Positions 22,201-32,213 are shown, counted from the first letter of the stretch. The stretch: DNA of 64,000 nucleotides from Campylorhamphus procurvoides (GCA_013396655.1 WBMV01007622.1:496001-560000); one strand, 5' to 3'. The notes: generated from the sequence alone by a model not told the origin. Program-made: numbers and translations.

Positions 22201-25200
22201 CTCTTTCTGCTGTCTTAAGCAGCAAGAAGTCATAGATGATATTTCTGGTGGAGGGGGGCTGGTTTATGTGGTTTTTCTTTTTGGTATTTTTTTCCCCTTC
22301 CTTCCTAAAGAAAGTTCTATAGCCTGAGCTTGTAAATTAGATTATTTTGTCCCAGGGCGTGCAAATCGACTTTCTCTGTAAGGCAGTGCTTTGATCAGGG
22401 ACTGAATAGAGCCAGCTTGTGTAAGAGTGACAATTTCCAGCAGAGTGGCCTTTTTCTACCCTCACATCATTTCTGGAGCTAAGTGGTTGCCGGAGAGAGG
22501 CCCCACCTCATCTGGTGGGTAGTATGTGAAAGAGTTGGCAGTCCAGCTTTTTGGAGGGGGGGGAAACACAGGGAGAGTGGGGGCAACGAGTGGGGTGCGT
22601 GGGGATGGCAGGAGGGAGGGCACAGTCCAGTGGGTGGTTTCTTTTTCCTCTTTTTTTTTTATTCTTCCCCTTTTCCTGCCATGTTTGCTTCTTTTGGCAG
22701 AAATTCGCGTTTTGCCTTTTTATATTCTGCACTTGATTTGGAGATGTTCCCTTTTTCCCTTGATAGATCTGCTTGAGGCAGCCAAGCTCAGCAGTGTAGC
22801 ACTGCTAGCCTGCAGCAGCTTTCTTCATTTTCTGTACAAAGAGATGGAGGGGGGGGGAAGAGATCTAGGACACTGTTGAGACAACACTACCTCAAAGGTG
22901 CCCAGTGTGTAGCCAGGAAATAAATTACCAGCACTTCTCTGATCTGCAACCGTTTGACTTCTTTTTTTTTTTCTTTTTTTTTTTCCCTTTTTTTTTTTCT
23001 CCTTTCCCTTTTTCTCTCCCCCATCTTATTTTTTTTAATTTCCAACTCCTTTCTGTTTATACTCACTTTATTCCTTTAGTTAAAGTCTCTCCCTCCCACC
23101 TCAGAGGTTTTTTTTTTCTTTTTTTTTTTGATGTTTGACAACAGTCTTTGAAGATTTTCTACTTCAGAGTAGCTACTGATGGGCTGGTTGTACTACAGAG
23201 AGAACAAGCGGGGTTCCTCAGAGTGCGACCAACTGCTCCTGCCGAAGGCAAACGCTGGTGGGGAGGATGTCACTCCATGAGGCCACAGCACTAGCTCATA
23301 AAAATCCAGAGCAGACCATGCCTAGTTGCGGTCGTCTTTTCATCCAAACATGGAGACACAACAAGCGTAGCGGGGCCGGCGATGCCGCCGCGGCAAAGCG
23401 CCCCGTGCCGCCCGCTAAACATGCCTTGTGCCTTCTGTCCCCGCTCCTTGTAGAGGACCCACCGTCTTCCCAAGGAGATGACCCCGGTGGAGCCAGCTGC
23501 CTTCGCCGCCGAGCTCATTTCCCGGCTGGAGAAGCTGAAGCAGGAGCAGGAGACCATGGACTGCCTGGAGGAGAGGCTGCAGCAGATCAAGGAGGTAGGA
23601 GGGTTAACTGGGCAGATCTCTGTGCCACCTGGCCAGGGGGAGGGTGGGGACCGTGTCCTGCCCACGGGAGGGACACGCTGGGATCATCCTGGGGGACATC
23701 CCGGTGTGTGCCCTGTCCTCTGCCATTCATTCCCTGCCTTGGGTTGTCTGGCAGGACGAGGAGAAGGAGGGCTCCGAGCTGCCCCCCAGCCTGCAGAGCG
23801 GGAGGGACGTGGTGAACCCCCCGCACCCGCTGTCGCTCCTGCCCTCGGGCACCTACGAGGAGGACCCCCAGGCCATCCTGGACGAGCACCTGTCCCGCGT
23901 GCTGAAGACCCCCGGCTGCCAGTCGCCCGGCGTGGGGCGGCACAGCCCCCGTGCCCGCTCCCCCGACCGCCTGCCCACGGGCAAGCTGCCCCCCGGCACG
24001 GCCCCGCTGGCGGCGTGCGCCCTGCTGGGCAAGGGCTTCGTCACCAAGCAGACCACCAAGCACGTCCACCACCACTACATCCACCACCACGCCGTGCCCA
24101 AGACGAAGGAGCAGATCGAGGCTGAGGCGGCGCAGCGGGTGCAGTGCTGCTGCCCCGTGGGCACCGACTACTACTGCTACCCCAAGTGCAAGGGCCACCC
24201 CAAAAACACAGACCCCCCTCTCCCTGCACTGGAGCCCTTCGGGTAAGTCGCCAGCATCTCTCCCCCATCTCCCCTGCCCACCCTGAGCCCTGACCTGGTG
24301 TCGGGATGGTGGGGACGGGTGCTGATGGTGGGCACGTGTCCCTTTTTGTCACCAGCAGGACGGGGACGCTGCTGAAGAGGCCGGGCCGAGGAGGGGACAG
24401 CGTGGCCCCCCCGGGTGGGGACGGGGGGCTGCCTGGCCCTGGAGGGGTGCAGCTCCCTGGGGGTGACACGGACCGGGCACAGAACGTCTGGCAGTGGATG
24501 CTGGAGAGCGAGAGACAAAATAAGCACAAGCCCCATAGGTAAATACGCAGCTGTCTGCAGCAATATCGCTCCCGGTAAATATTTATATATTACATGGGCT
24601 GTCTATTTTTACAATCGCTAAAAACAAATGAGACTCTTTGCTCCTCCGGTTTAATATAAAAGCTGTTCCGCAGAACCAGAAAAACCACAAAAATGTCATG
24701 TTTTTGGCAATAAACCTCCTTTCATGTTATGACAGACTTTTGAGAGGGAGCGAGCAGAATAGGAGCTGCTATTAAAGTCATATTTTCCAGCTTTTCTAAC
24801 CCGGCTTCTTCCCCTCCCCAAGCGCCCAGAGCACAAAGAAGGCCTACAGCTCCGAGTGTGCCAAGGGGGCCCCCGGCCGGCACCACGCCTGGGGGCCGGG
24901 CAGCCACCCCCGGGGGGCACAGCCCGCACACCCCTTCGTGCAGGACCCGGCCATGCCCCCGCTGACGCCGCCCAACACCCTGGCACAGCTGGAGGAAGCG
25001 TGTCGCCGCCTCGCCGAGGTCTCCAAGCCGCAGAAACAACGGTGAGAGCCCCACGGAGCCCCCGAGGGGGGATTGCTGGGGGCTGGGGGTGGGTAGGGGT
25101 GATGTCCTGCCCAGCGTGGGGACGTGGGACAGCAGGGCTTGGCCGAGCCCGGAGGATGAGCCTCCTTCTTGCCACCCCACCCTGCAGCGGCACAAACAGT

Positions 25201-28200
25201 TCAGATCCCAGACTATTGCTTCCCCTCCTTTGATGGCTGTAATTTGCCCCTTCTCCCTCTGGGACAGGCTCCAGCTACACCCCAAGTGGGGAATTGGACT
25301 GGTTATCGTTCAGTTGGGTATGGAAGGATAAATTAGCCCACAGCATTTTTAATTCTTCCTTTGATTGTTTACAACATGTGAGGCTTGATACAAAGAGCGA
25401 ACTTAACGACCCACAGGAGACTTCAATTAAGAAGATTGTATTTCAACAATCTTTTTTTTTTTAAAGTTGTTTTTTCTCTATTTTTTTTCCCTCCTCCCTT
25501 CTTCCCCACTTGCCCTGCCCTTCCCCACTTCAGATGTTCCACCTCAAATCAGCAGAGGGACCGAAACCACTCGGCTGCCATTCAGGGGGGCAGCACCCCT
25601 TTCTGCAATGCAAGTCTAACGACAGAAGAGTGAGTATTGCACGTGCAGAAAAGGCTTGGGAAATAAATATATATATATGTCTAATAATTATATTTTCATT
25701 AAAATGGATTGTGCTTTGAAAAGAGAGGAAATTCTTATATCTGAAATTTTCGTCTTTCAAACATTCTTCTTAAAGAAAGAACAAAACATTTTCAAATCTT
25801 GTCTCTGGCTCTTTTTAACTTGCATTCCTGTAAAGTGGACAAAGATTGGATTAGTCTAATTACAGGATGGTTCTTTTAACAAGAAATCTGCTACAGAGAG
25901 GTCTAAAATGGCCTAAATAATTAAAGTTTTCTTTCTTACCCTCTTCATCTTAAGCAATGAGTAATGTTTGAAGTCCAGACTGAGCCACCTGACTAGAGCC
26001 TTTCATTTTTAATTGGTTGACCTTAAGTCCACCAGCTGTCTTTGCTAGCAGCTTTTTTTCTGAAGCCACTCTACAAAGACTTAGAACAAATTAGGAAGAC
26101 TAAATTACTGCGGACTAACACTTTGTGACCTTTTGACATGCCAAGTGTACATTGCCTCAGAAGCAGTTGTAGGTTTGGCTGCATGGTATTCACTAGAGCA
26201 TTGCCATTTTGCTTGGTAATATTGTTTTAATTATTCTTTGAGAAGGGTTTCTTGGGTGCACATGGCAAAATCCAGTTAATTTTATCCTCACTGGGAAAAA
26301 TAAGATGATCTGGGTGCTTCAGGTGAAGCATCTGGTGGTGGGTGTGCTTTGTGAGCTCTGGTGGGTTGCAAGGGGGTTTGTGCACGAGGGGAAAACTTGG
26401 CAGATGCTTTGTGTGAAGGCAGATGAAATGAGCCTTTTAAAATCCAAGGTGTGCAGTCCTGAGGCTCCCCAGGTACAGTGAGCCTGTGGTGAGCCCTGCA
26501 CCTGCTCCCCTGGCCTGTGCTACTGCTCTGATGATTCCAGGAGGCTTCAACCAACCTCCATCACCCAGTTCACCCATCCATAAGGTGGTGTGAGGTCTCT
26601 GTGATGCTGTGGTTCCAAAGGGGAATGGCTTCAAGGTGAAGCAGGGTAGATCTAGGTTAGATATTAAAGAGAAATTCNTCTCTGTGATGCCAAAGGGGAA
26701 TGGCTTCAAGGTGAAGCAGGGTAGATCTAGGTTAGATATTAAAGAGAAATTCTCCCCTGTGAGGGTGGGCAGGTCCTGGCACAGGTTGCCCAGAGAAGCT
26801 GCCCCATCCCTGGAAGTGTCCAAGGCCAGGTCAGAAGGGGCTTGGAGCAACCAGGGCTAGTGGGAGGTGTCCCTGCCCATGGCAAGGGGTGGAATGGGAT
26901 CAGTTTTAAGATCCCTTCCAACCCAAACCATTCCATGATTCCCACCAGGAGCTGCTGTGGGAGCCCAGCAAAGGGCTGTGCAAACCCATCCCAGCAAAGT
27001 CCCAGCCAGCACAGGAATATCTGATTTTCGGGTCACGCCCAGGGTATTTCTGACAGTGTTCTGTGTGGCAGGAGCACTGCTGGTTTGAGTGTGGTGAAAC
27101 AGCCTGTTCTCAACTGGAAAAATAGAGGGTTTTGTGTGTGTTTTCTGTTTTTCAGTCACAAAGAGCCAAAGAAACTGCCAGTTGTTCACACCTCTCAGTC
27201 TAGTGAGCTGGTTGTCACCTATTTTTTTTGTGGAGAAGAAATTCCCTACAGGAGGATGTTAAAGGCCCAGAGCCTGACACTTGGGCACTTTAAAGAACAG
27301 CTGAGCAAAAAGGGAAATTACAGGTAAGAATCTGAGATTTGTTTTCTCTCCAGTGTGTTTTACCAAGTCAAAAGAATGAGCAGGACTTTTGCAGGGCTGC
27401 CTGCAGTGTCACGTTGGCCTCGATTTTCAGGAGCTGTAGATCATCTTGCTTTCTTCCCACTCAAACCAGGAGCAGGTTGGAGATGGAAAAGGTGCCCAGA
27501 GCTACAGCTTGGCTGCAGGGCCACCTCCTTCCCACCTCTCCAACCTCCTCCCCAGTTGCATTAGAATCTTTGCACCAGTGCTTCTCAAAAACCTTGAATA
27601 CAGGGAAATCTGGGATGGCTTTGTGGCAAAGGCATTGGAGCTGTGGGGTTCAGTTTCCAAACTGGGGGTCAGTGTTCATCGTGGTGCTGATCTCCTGCTT
27701 TGCCTGCTGTTCACTGGTTTAATTTTTGATTATTCTTTGCAATGGTGTGGCTGTAAATGGGGTCAGTGACAGGCTGGGATGGTGCAGCTGAGGGATGTGG
27801 GGTTGAGATGGAGCTCCCTTGCTTTTCTCTTCGTTAGGGTAAAAGGAAAAACCTCTGCCCTGCAGGGGAAGCTCCACCAGCAATACCCAGAGCCTCCTCA
27901 GAAATGCCAACAAACCCTGCTGGTCTGGTTTCCAGGGCACAGCTCCCAGTTTAACCAGTTTGCTGCTTCCTCTGCTCTTCCAGTTCTCATGGCAGCAGCT
28001 TCATATTGGCTCTTTTTGCTGCCATTTCCCAGTGGATCTTTTGGCACTCTTGGGGTCCTCTCTTGGCCCTTCTTCTGCAGGAAAGGGACACTGGAGCTAT
28101 TTTTTTGAATTTGCACTGAAATTATTGGTGCTTCAGAGGGCTGGATGTCTCACCCTGTAACTGGCAGCTTCTGATTTAACCTCCAAATGGTCATTTGGGT

Positions 28201-31200
28201 TTGGTTTGAGGAATTCCCACTTGTTGCCCCATCAGTGGCCTCTCTAGCTTTGGGAAGTCCACCCATGCAGCCCAGTGGTCAGTCAGCTATGGACTCTCAG
28301 GCTGTGGGGATGCTGAATTGGGGTCTGTGTGTGGCTGTTGCACAATGGGGCTGAAATATTGCCTGTATTTCCCCCAAACCATCTTTGCAGCCCACCCAGC
28401 TGCCATCAGATGGCACTAACCTGCAAGTCCACCCACCCTGGAGAGTTCCCTGGGCTCCTGGCACCCTTGTGCCATTCTCCAGCACCTAAACCCTCCTCCT
28501 ACAGACCAATTTCCCTGCCCTCCCCTCTGCTCTGCCAGCTCCAGTGGCTTTGTAGTCCCACCCCCTCCCAAAAGAAATCCGTTTTTAAATGTTTGTTTGT
28601 TTTCTGTGACATTTTTTGCCTGATGCCCGAGTGCAGGACTAGGCTACTAAAACCTCTGTGGCCCAGAAGCCCCTCCAGGTGCAATTATTTGTGCCTTGTC
28701 AGACTGTAATTACTTTAGAAAATGTTTTTAAGTGACTGACAAGGATGAAACAACGTTTTGCTTAGATCTCACCCCTTTACACCTGGGTAAAGACAATACA
28801 GAAATTTATAAAAGGAACTTGGGTACGTGCCCAGTATTTTATCTTGCACAGACACAAGGTGAAACTAATTACACAAATGTGTGTACCTCCAGGGAATCAT
28901 TTTGATCTAAGCTTTGACTTTTGGCTGGACTTTGAGTGAAACTGCGGGTGACCTTCAGGGAAGAGGTCCACAGTGCCCGGAGTGGCGTGTGTGTTACGGG
29001 GAGCCACTAACTAGGCTGCTTTGGTCACATCTGGCATTGATTTCTTTTTAAGGCACATTTAATAAGCATGTCTTTGAAGCCCTCGCCTTTCATTTAATGC
29101 ACAAAGACATGCAGAAACGCTCGGCTCTCCAAATTCTTTATTGATTGGCTCAGTTTGCCAGGCGGGTACCTCGGGATGCCAGCCGTGGGGAAGAGCTGCC
29201 TGCCTTGCCATCCCACCCTCTAAATCACCCCTCCAAAAAAAAAAATTTAAAAAAAAGGAGGAGGAATTAAGCAGTGATTTAATACCGATGGCGTTAACAA
29301 AAAACAAACATAAAAAAATCAGAGGAGTGGGTGGTGTCGGGTAATGGGGAGATGGCAGAGGTTCAAAACAGAGCTGTGAGGATGGGCCTGCTCGCCTCCA
29401 TTGGTGCCAGATGGCCCAAAAAATAAAATTTCAAAAAAAAAAAAAAGCCAGGGAGCAGAGCTTGCCACATAAAATATGTTTCAATGGAAAGCCCATTTCG
29501 GAGCAAATAGAGCAGGGGGTGACTTGTTTGAAGATGTTGTGGGGGTGGATTTTTTTTCTAGTTTTTTTTTGCTTTGCCTCCCCCTTTTTCTCTTTTCCCC
29601 CCTTCACTCTGTGAAATAAGGTTGTAATTATGTAAAAGGTCATAGTGTGTTTTTTTCAAATCAAAAATTTGTAAACACAGCCAGGGCCTTGGGCTTGGGG
29701 AGGAAGTTCTTGGGAAGAGAGGCTGCTATCTGGACAGGGGAGAGGGAAGGGCAAGCTCTTTGTAATTCATTCAGCCTTTGCTTGGGGTTTTTTGGGTTTA
29801 TTTCAAGGCTGCTGTCCTGGGGACTTGTGGCCTTGACCTGTAGCATGGAAGGTGGTGGGATTTGGATTATTGACTACCATAGGTGCAGGCTCTGAAGGAC
29901 TTAAATAATATGGTTTTTTTGCTTGCTTACCCACTGAAGATGCAACATGTGTCAATTCAGTTTGGTATGACTATAAAAATAGATCCTTACCATACCTGCA
30001 CTAAATGGAGCTGGTTTCATGTTTTTAATTAAAAAGAGGGATCTTTTATCCCCCTACCAAAATAATTTTAGTGCACCCTGAAAATAGAGATTTGCAGGGT
30101 GATGTGACTAATTTAAGAATGTGTAGTAGAATGGTCACTAAATGAAATACTCAAATTCTAGGCCCCTGCAGTGGTTCTTTCAGCTTCAGTAGTAAAAGTG
30201 AACTTCATTTGATCTCCTTTCCCATCCTTAAACCAAAAATCATAATTACAAACCCCTTTTCCCTGACAAACATCTGCCAACCCCAGTTGTCTGGAAACTA
30301 CAGGGGAGGGGTTAATTTATCTTTTTATATATATATATATATGTATTTTTCCTCGTAATCCATCTGCTGAAGCTTTTTCCATCGCTGGCAATCAGATGGC
30401 AGAGCCCTTTTCCAAGGGAGCAGGCACATCCAAGGAGGTGTTCGGCGGCAGACGGACAGACTCCCTAAATGCTACCCCTCTGAATGGAAGCCCTTCATTT
30501 GTGCATATGCAATTAAGCAGCCTTAGAAGGAAGAAAGCTCCAAACGGGATAAAAGGAACCTTTAATCAAGAAGCTGAACGGTCTAATTCAGGATAATAGA
30601 GGGGTCCTTACTGTTTGACACAGGAGGGGTGGGGGTGCTTTTTGTCTCTGGCAGCCTTGGCTTCATGATCTAACGACCCGGAGCAAAAGAGCAGGAATGC
30701 AGGACACTGCTACTTGACCTCCCCGTGTCACATCCCCAGGGCTGCCCAAGCAAAGGGGGCACTTTCTGTCACTTAGCAGGGAGAAGTGAATTGGCTCTTC
30801 CCAACACGAGGCTCCCGGGATGTGTGTGTGTGTTTCTTCTTTTTTTAATTCAATAGGAATACCACAGAGTTTCAGCTCCTTCGTTGCAGGAAGCTGGGAA
30901 TGGTTTGCTTTTAATCCGTCCTTTTAATAACAGTTGCTAATTTTAATGTTGGGCTTGAGCTTTGAAACAAGAAAACACATGAAAGAAAGAAGGTGGGGAG
31001 AGAGGGGAGCCTTAAGAATGCTTTGCTTTGAAATGCTGTTTATTTATTTTTTAAATAAGATATTTGACCAGAAATCGCTGTGCTTTCTAATTTTCTTTGT
31101 GGCTGGGGGTGTCCACTGGCCCTGTGTATAATCTGCTCGGGGTAGGAGGTGTTGTCACCCCTGAGGAGCACAGCCCTGCTCCCTGTGTCCCATGGCATCC

Positions 31201-31492
31201 CTGGGGATGCTTTCATGTCCCCAGACCTGAGCAGCCCTGAGGTGTTCCTGGAGGAACATCCTAGGAGGGAGAAATTGGAAATGTTGTGGTTAAAAGAACT
31301 GGCAAAGCACCCTTTGCTTTTTCCCCTTTTGATTTTTAACTGTGTTTTAATTCTCTTTACCACAGATACTACTTCAAAAAAGCAAGCGACGAGTTCGACT
31401 GCGGCGCGGTGTTTGAAGAGATTTGGGAAGATGAAACCATCCTGCCCATGTACGAAGGAAGGATCCTGGGGAAAGTAGAAAGGATTGATTGA
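9451..31492 (+). CDS. AXIN2: AXIN2 (axin-2/conductin), ten coding exons, spliced
   Basis: Scaffold of the cytoplasmic beta-catenin destruction complex and a Wnt feedback inhibitor. Coding exons: 9451-10274, 16039-16179, 21486-21588, 23454-23594, 23755-24242, 24356-24538, 24823-25041, 25534-25629, 27156-27323, 31366-31492. All introns are GT-AG; the exons total 2490 nt, 829 residues plus stop, against 843 in human (from memory). In order: tankyrase-binding motif RPPVPGEE (23-30); RGS domain, which binds APC (about 81-207); GSK3-binding helix (about 368-390); beta-catenin-binding helix (about 436-456, [14 protein letters not shown]); histidine-rich stretch (about 504-515); DIX polymerisation domain (about 748-829). 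The N and C termini follow the mammalian protein closely. The RGS domain identifies an axin; Axin-2 rather than Axin-1 is judged from overall sequence. No frameshift or internal stop was found. Confidence 0.97.
10275..16038 (+). other. AXIN2: AXIN2 intron between coding exons 1 and 2
   Basis: 5764 bp, donor GTAAGG, acceptor CCCTAG. No repeat element recognised. T-rich runs lie at about 12009-12050, 14536-14551 and 14708-14750. One CATCAAAG (11397-11404, the reverse form of the TCF/LEF motif) and one CTTTGATC (12117-12124) occur. No additional exon seen. Confidence 0.85.
16039..16179 (+). CDS. AXIN2: AXIN2 coding exon 2 (exon 3)
   Basis: 141 nt, residues 275-322 (both end codons split). It encodes the linker after the RGS domain, including [18 protein letters not shown], which is nearly invariant between Axin-2 proteins. 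Acceptor CCCTAG|G, donor GT|GTAAGT. Rich in Ser/Asp. Confidence 0.96.
16180..21485 (+). other. AXIN2: AXIN2 intron between coding exons 2 and 3
   Basis: 5306 bp, donor GTAAGT, acceptor TGTGCAG. Two palindromes sit at 16511-16526 and 16550-16573 (see findings). T/A-rich runs occur near 17125-17150 and 18150. No repeat element or extra exon recognised. Confidence 0.85.
21486..21588 (+). CDS. AXIN2: AXIN2 coding exon 3 (exon 4)
   Basis: 103 nt, completes V322 and encodes residues 323-356, ending in phase 0 with donor CCG|GTAAGT. It contains [20 protein letters not shown], a basic stretch conserved in axins between the RGS domain and the GSK3-binding region. Confidence 0.96.
21589..23453 (+). 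other. AXIN2: AXIN2 intron between coding exons 3 and 4
   Basis: 1865 bp, donor GTAAGT, acceptor CTTGTAG. It contains a long T-rich tract (listed separately). CTTTGATC occurs at 22389-22396. Its last 200 bases are GC-rich with a CGGCGATGCCGCCGCGG-like cluster. Confidence 0.85.
22959..23130 (+). repeat. T-rich low-complexity tract
   Basis: Several T9-T12 runs separated by C-rich breaks (22962-23010, 23031-23036, 23109-23130). Being about 320 bp from the next exon it is not the polypyrimidine tract of that acceptor. Likely simple low-complexity DNA. Confidence 0.8.
23454..23594 (+). CDS. AXIN2: AXIN2 coding exon 4 (exon 5): GSK3-binding helix
   Basis: 141 nt, residues 357-403, phase 0 on both sides. 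[17 protein letters not shown] at 368-384 corresponds to the amphipathic helix by which axins hold GSK3. The following [17 protein letters not shown] is predicted helical. Donor GAG|GTAGGA is weaker than the other donors, and the next intron is only 160 nt without a stop in the continuing frame. Confidence 0.96.
23755..24242 (+). CDS. AXIN2: AXIN2 coding exon 5 (exon 6): beta-catenin-binding region
   Basis: 488 nt, the second-largest exon, residues 404-565 plus two bases of G566. Residues 436-456 ([20 protein letters not shown]) are the helix that lies in the armadillo groove of beta-catenin. [15 protein letters not shown] (461-474) is a Ser-Pro cluster suited to GSK3/CK1 phosphorylation. [10 protein letters not shown] (506-515) is histidine-rich. 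A cysteine-rich segment follows ([15 protein letters not shown], 534-548). The human His6 run and following residues between SPD and GKLPP are missing here. Third positions are almost all G or C. Confidence 0.96.
24243..24355 (+). other. AXIN2: AXIN2 short intron between coding exons 5 and 6
   Basis: 113 nt with donor GTAAGT and a tandem CAGCAG acceptor. If retained, the frame meets TAA in the donor itself, which would remove the DIX domain. Confidence 0.85.
24356..24538 (+). CDS. AXIN2: AXIN2 coding exon 6 (exon 7)
   Basis: 183 nt (180 if the second acceptor is used), residues 566-627 with both end codons split. It encodes a Gly/Pro-rich linker then [18 protein letters not shown], conserved in axins. 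The linker contains a C7 run (24406-24412) and a G6 run (24423-24428). Start ambiguity: CAG|CAG|GA allows exon starts at 24356 or 24359, giving FGRTGT or FGTGT. I chose the upstream one because it agrees better with the mammalian length. Confidence 0.93.
24823..25041 (+). CDS. AXIN2: AXIN2 coding exon 7 (exon 8)
   Basis: 219 nt, residues 627-700. It holds [20 protein letters not shown] and [14 protein letters not shown], the best-conserved part of the linker before the DIX domain; the first half ([18 protein letters not shown]) is more variable. Acceptor CCCCAAG|C, donor CG|GTGAGA. Length is divisible by 3, so skipping it would keep the frame. Confidence 0.95.
25534..25629 (+). CDS. AXIN2: AXIN2 coding exon 8 (exon 9)
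   Basis: 96 nt, residues 700-732 with split end codons. Contains [16 protein letters not shown], matching the mammalian [10 protein letters not shown] segment. Divisible by 3. Acceptor CACTTCAG|A, donor GA|GTGAGT. Confidence 0.95.
25630..27155 (+). other. AXIN2: AXIN2 intron between coding exons 8 and 9
   Basis: 1526 bp. Left part is AT-rich with an (AT)n run at 25667-25678; the right part holds a CR1 element (listed). Acceptor TTTTTCAG. Confidence 0.85.
26596..26941 (+). mobile_element. CR1 LINE 3' end with an internal tandem duplication and one N
   Basis: Plus-strand CR1 tail ending in 'cccaaccattccatgatt'-like sequence. Its 5' part is present twice: 26596-26677 and 26679-26752, separated by a single N at 26678. 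The two copies are identical except that the first has 8 extra bases (CTGTGGTT). It then continues through 'gagggtgggcaggtcctggc' and 'gtgtccctgcccatggcaag'. Confidence 0.88.
27156..27323 (+). CDS. AXIN2: AXIN2 coding exon 9 (exon 10): DIX domain, first part
   Basis: 168 nt, residues 732-788 with split end codons. The DIX domain begins near S748 ([17 protein letters not shown]) and continues through [21 protein letters not shown] mediates head-to-tail polymerisation of axin and hetero-assembly with Dishevelled. Acceptor TTTTTCAG|T, donor AG|GTAAGA. Confidence 0.97.
27324..31365 (+). other. AXIN2: AXIN2 last intron
   Basis: 4042 bp, donor GTAAGA, acceptor TTTACCACAG. No transposon recognised. 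28690-28990 and 29890-30620 look like candidate conserved regulatory DNA (see findings). (TA)n at 30326-30342. Confidence 0.85.
30326..30342. repeat. (TA)n microsatellite
   Basis: Eight TA units uninterrupted, inside the last AXIN2 intron. Confidence 0.85.
31366..31492 (+). CDS. AXIN2: AXIN2 last coding exon (exon 11): DIX C-terminus and stop
   Basis: 127 coding nt, residues 788-829, TGA at 31490-31492. Encodes the rest of the DIX domain ([20 protein letters not shown]) and the usual axin end KVERID. The exon continues into the 3' UTR. Confidence 0.97.
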
Positions 31493-32141
31493 TGGCATCT
31501 GTGTTGCTTAAGAAAAGTTAAGCTAGAGAAGTCTTTGGACACACAACAGTAGTGATGACAAGGAAAGAAAAAAACTCTGAAGGAAAGTTTTGAACCAATG
31601 AAGAAAAAAGGTGAAGTCTATGAAGACTTTGCTGAATTAGCCTTAGAGGAAAAAAAATGGCATTTATTATTCATGAGTTGGGTACTGAGATGATAAAAAC
31701 CCCAGACTATTTATTAGAAACATGACCACTGTTGGCTATCGGAGATGCAGACCGTATTTGAGAGACTTCCATACATAATATATGATTTCCTGGGGATCTG
31801 AAATCTATGGACTAAGAGAAACTGTGTATAGCTTACCTTAACAGTAATCCTTATTGATATTTATTGAACAGTCTGTTTTCCCTTAAGTCCAGTTTTTGGA
31901 TATGCTGCTTTAACAATGGAGAAGAGAGGGGCTGGGAAGGGGGGGTGAGGGGAGGAAGGATTATTTTATTTTTTTACATTGTTCCCACTATCTAAAATTT
32001 AGGAGTTTGGCGATGAGCGCATTCGTGATGGTTATTTTTTTTTGAAGAGGGAGGAGGGAAGGAGTGATGTCATGCCCAGTATTTCTCCAAGGGAAGATAA
32101 AACTTTCCTAAAGAATTAATAATAATAATACTAAAAGCCGA

Positions 32142-32147
32142 AATAAA
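32142..32147 (+). terminator. AXIN2: Possible proximal poly(A) signal AATAAA
   Basis: Canonical hexamer about 650 nt after the stop; no clear GU-rich element follows closely. Confidence 0.4.
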
Positions 32148-32207
32148 AATGCTGTCCTACCATTCATCTAGAGACCGGTGCATTTTGATCTTGCTGCTCT
32201 GATTTGA

Positions 32208-32213
32208 AATAAA
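32208..32213 (+). terminator. AXIN2: Proximal poly(A) signal AATAAA
   Basis: Canonical hexamer followed within 30 bases by GGTCTTAAGTGTTAACTCTG, which is moderately GU-rich. A 3' UTR of about 0.74 kb would result. Confidence 0.5.

Noticed and set aside
23478..24125. A 215-codon plus-strand frame that continues through the 160-nt intron
   Set aside because: Its first part is AXIN2 exon 5 in frame, but beyond 23594 it reads the intron and then exon 6 in the wrong frame. The spliced reading restores the conserved axin sequence.
30396..30596. 66-codon plus-strand frame in the last AXIN2 intron, considered as an extra exon
   Set aside because: No matching segment exists in axins, the coding exons on both sides join in phase without it, and no convincing acceptor-donor pair frames it.
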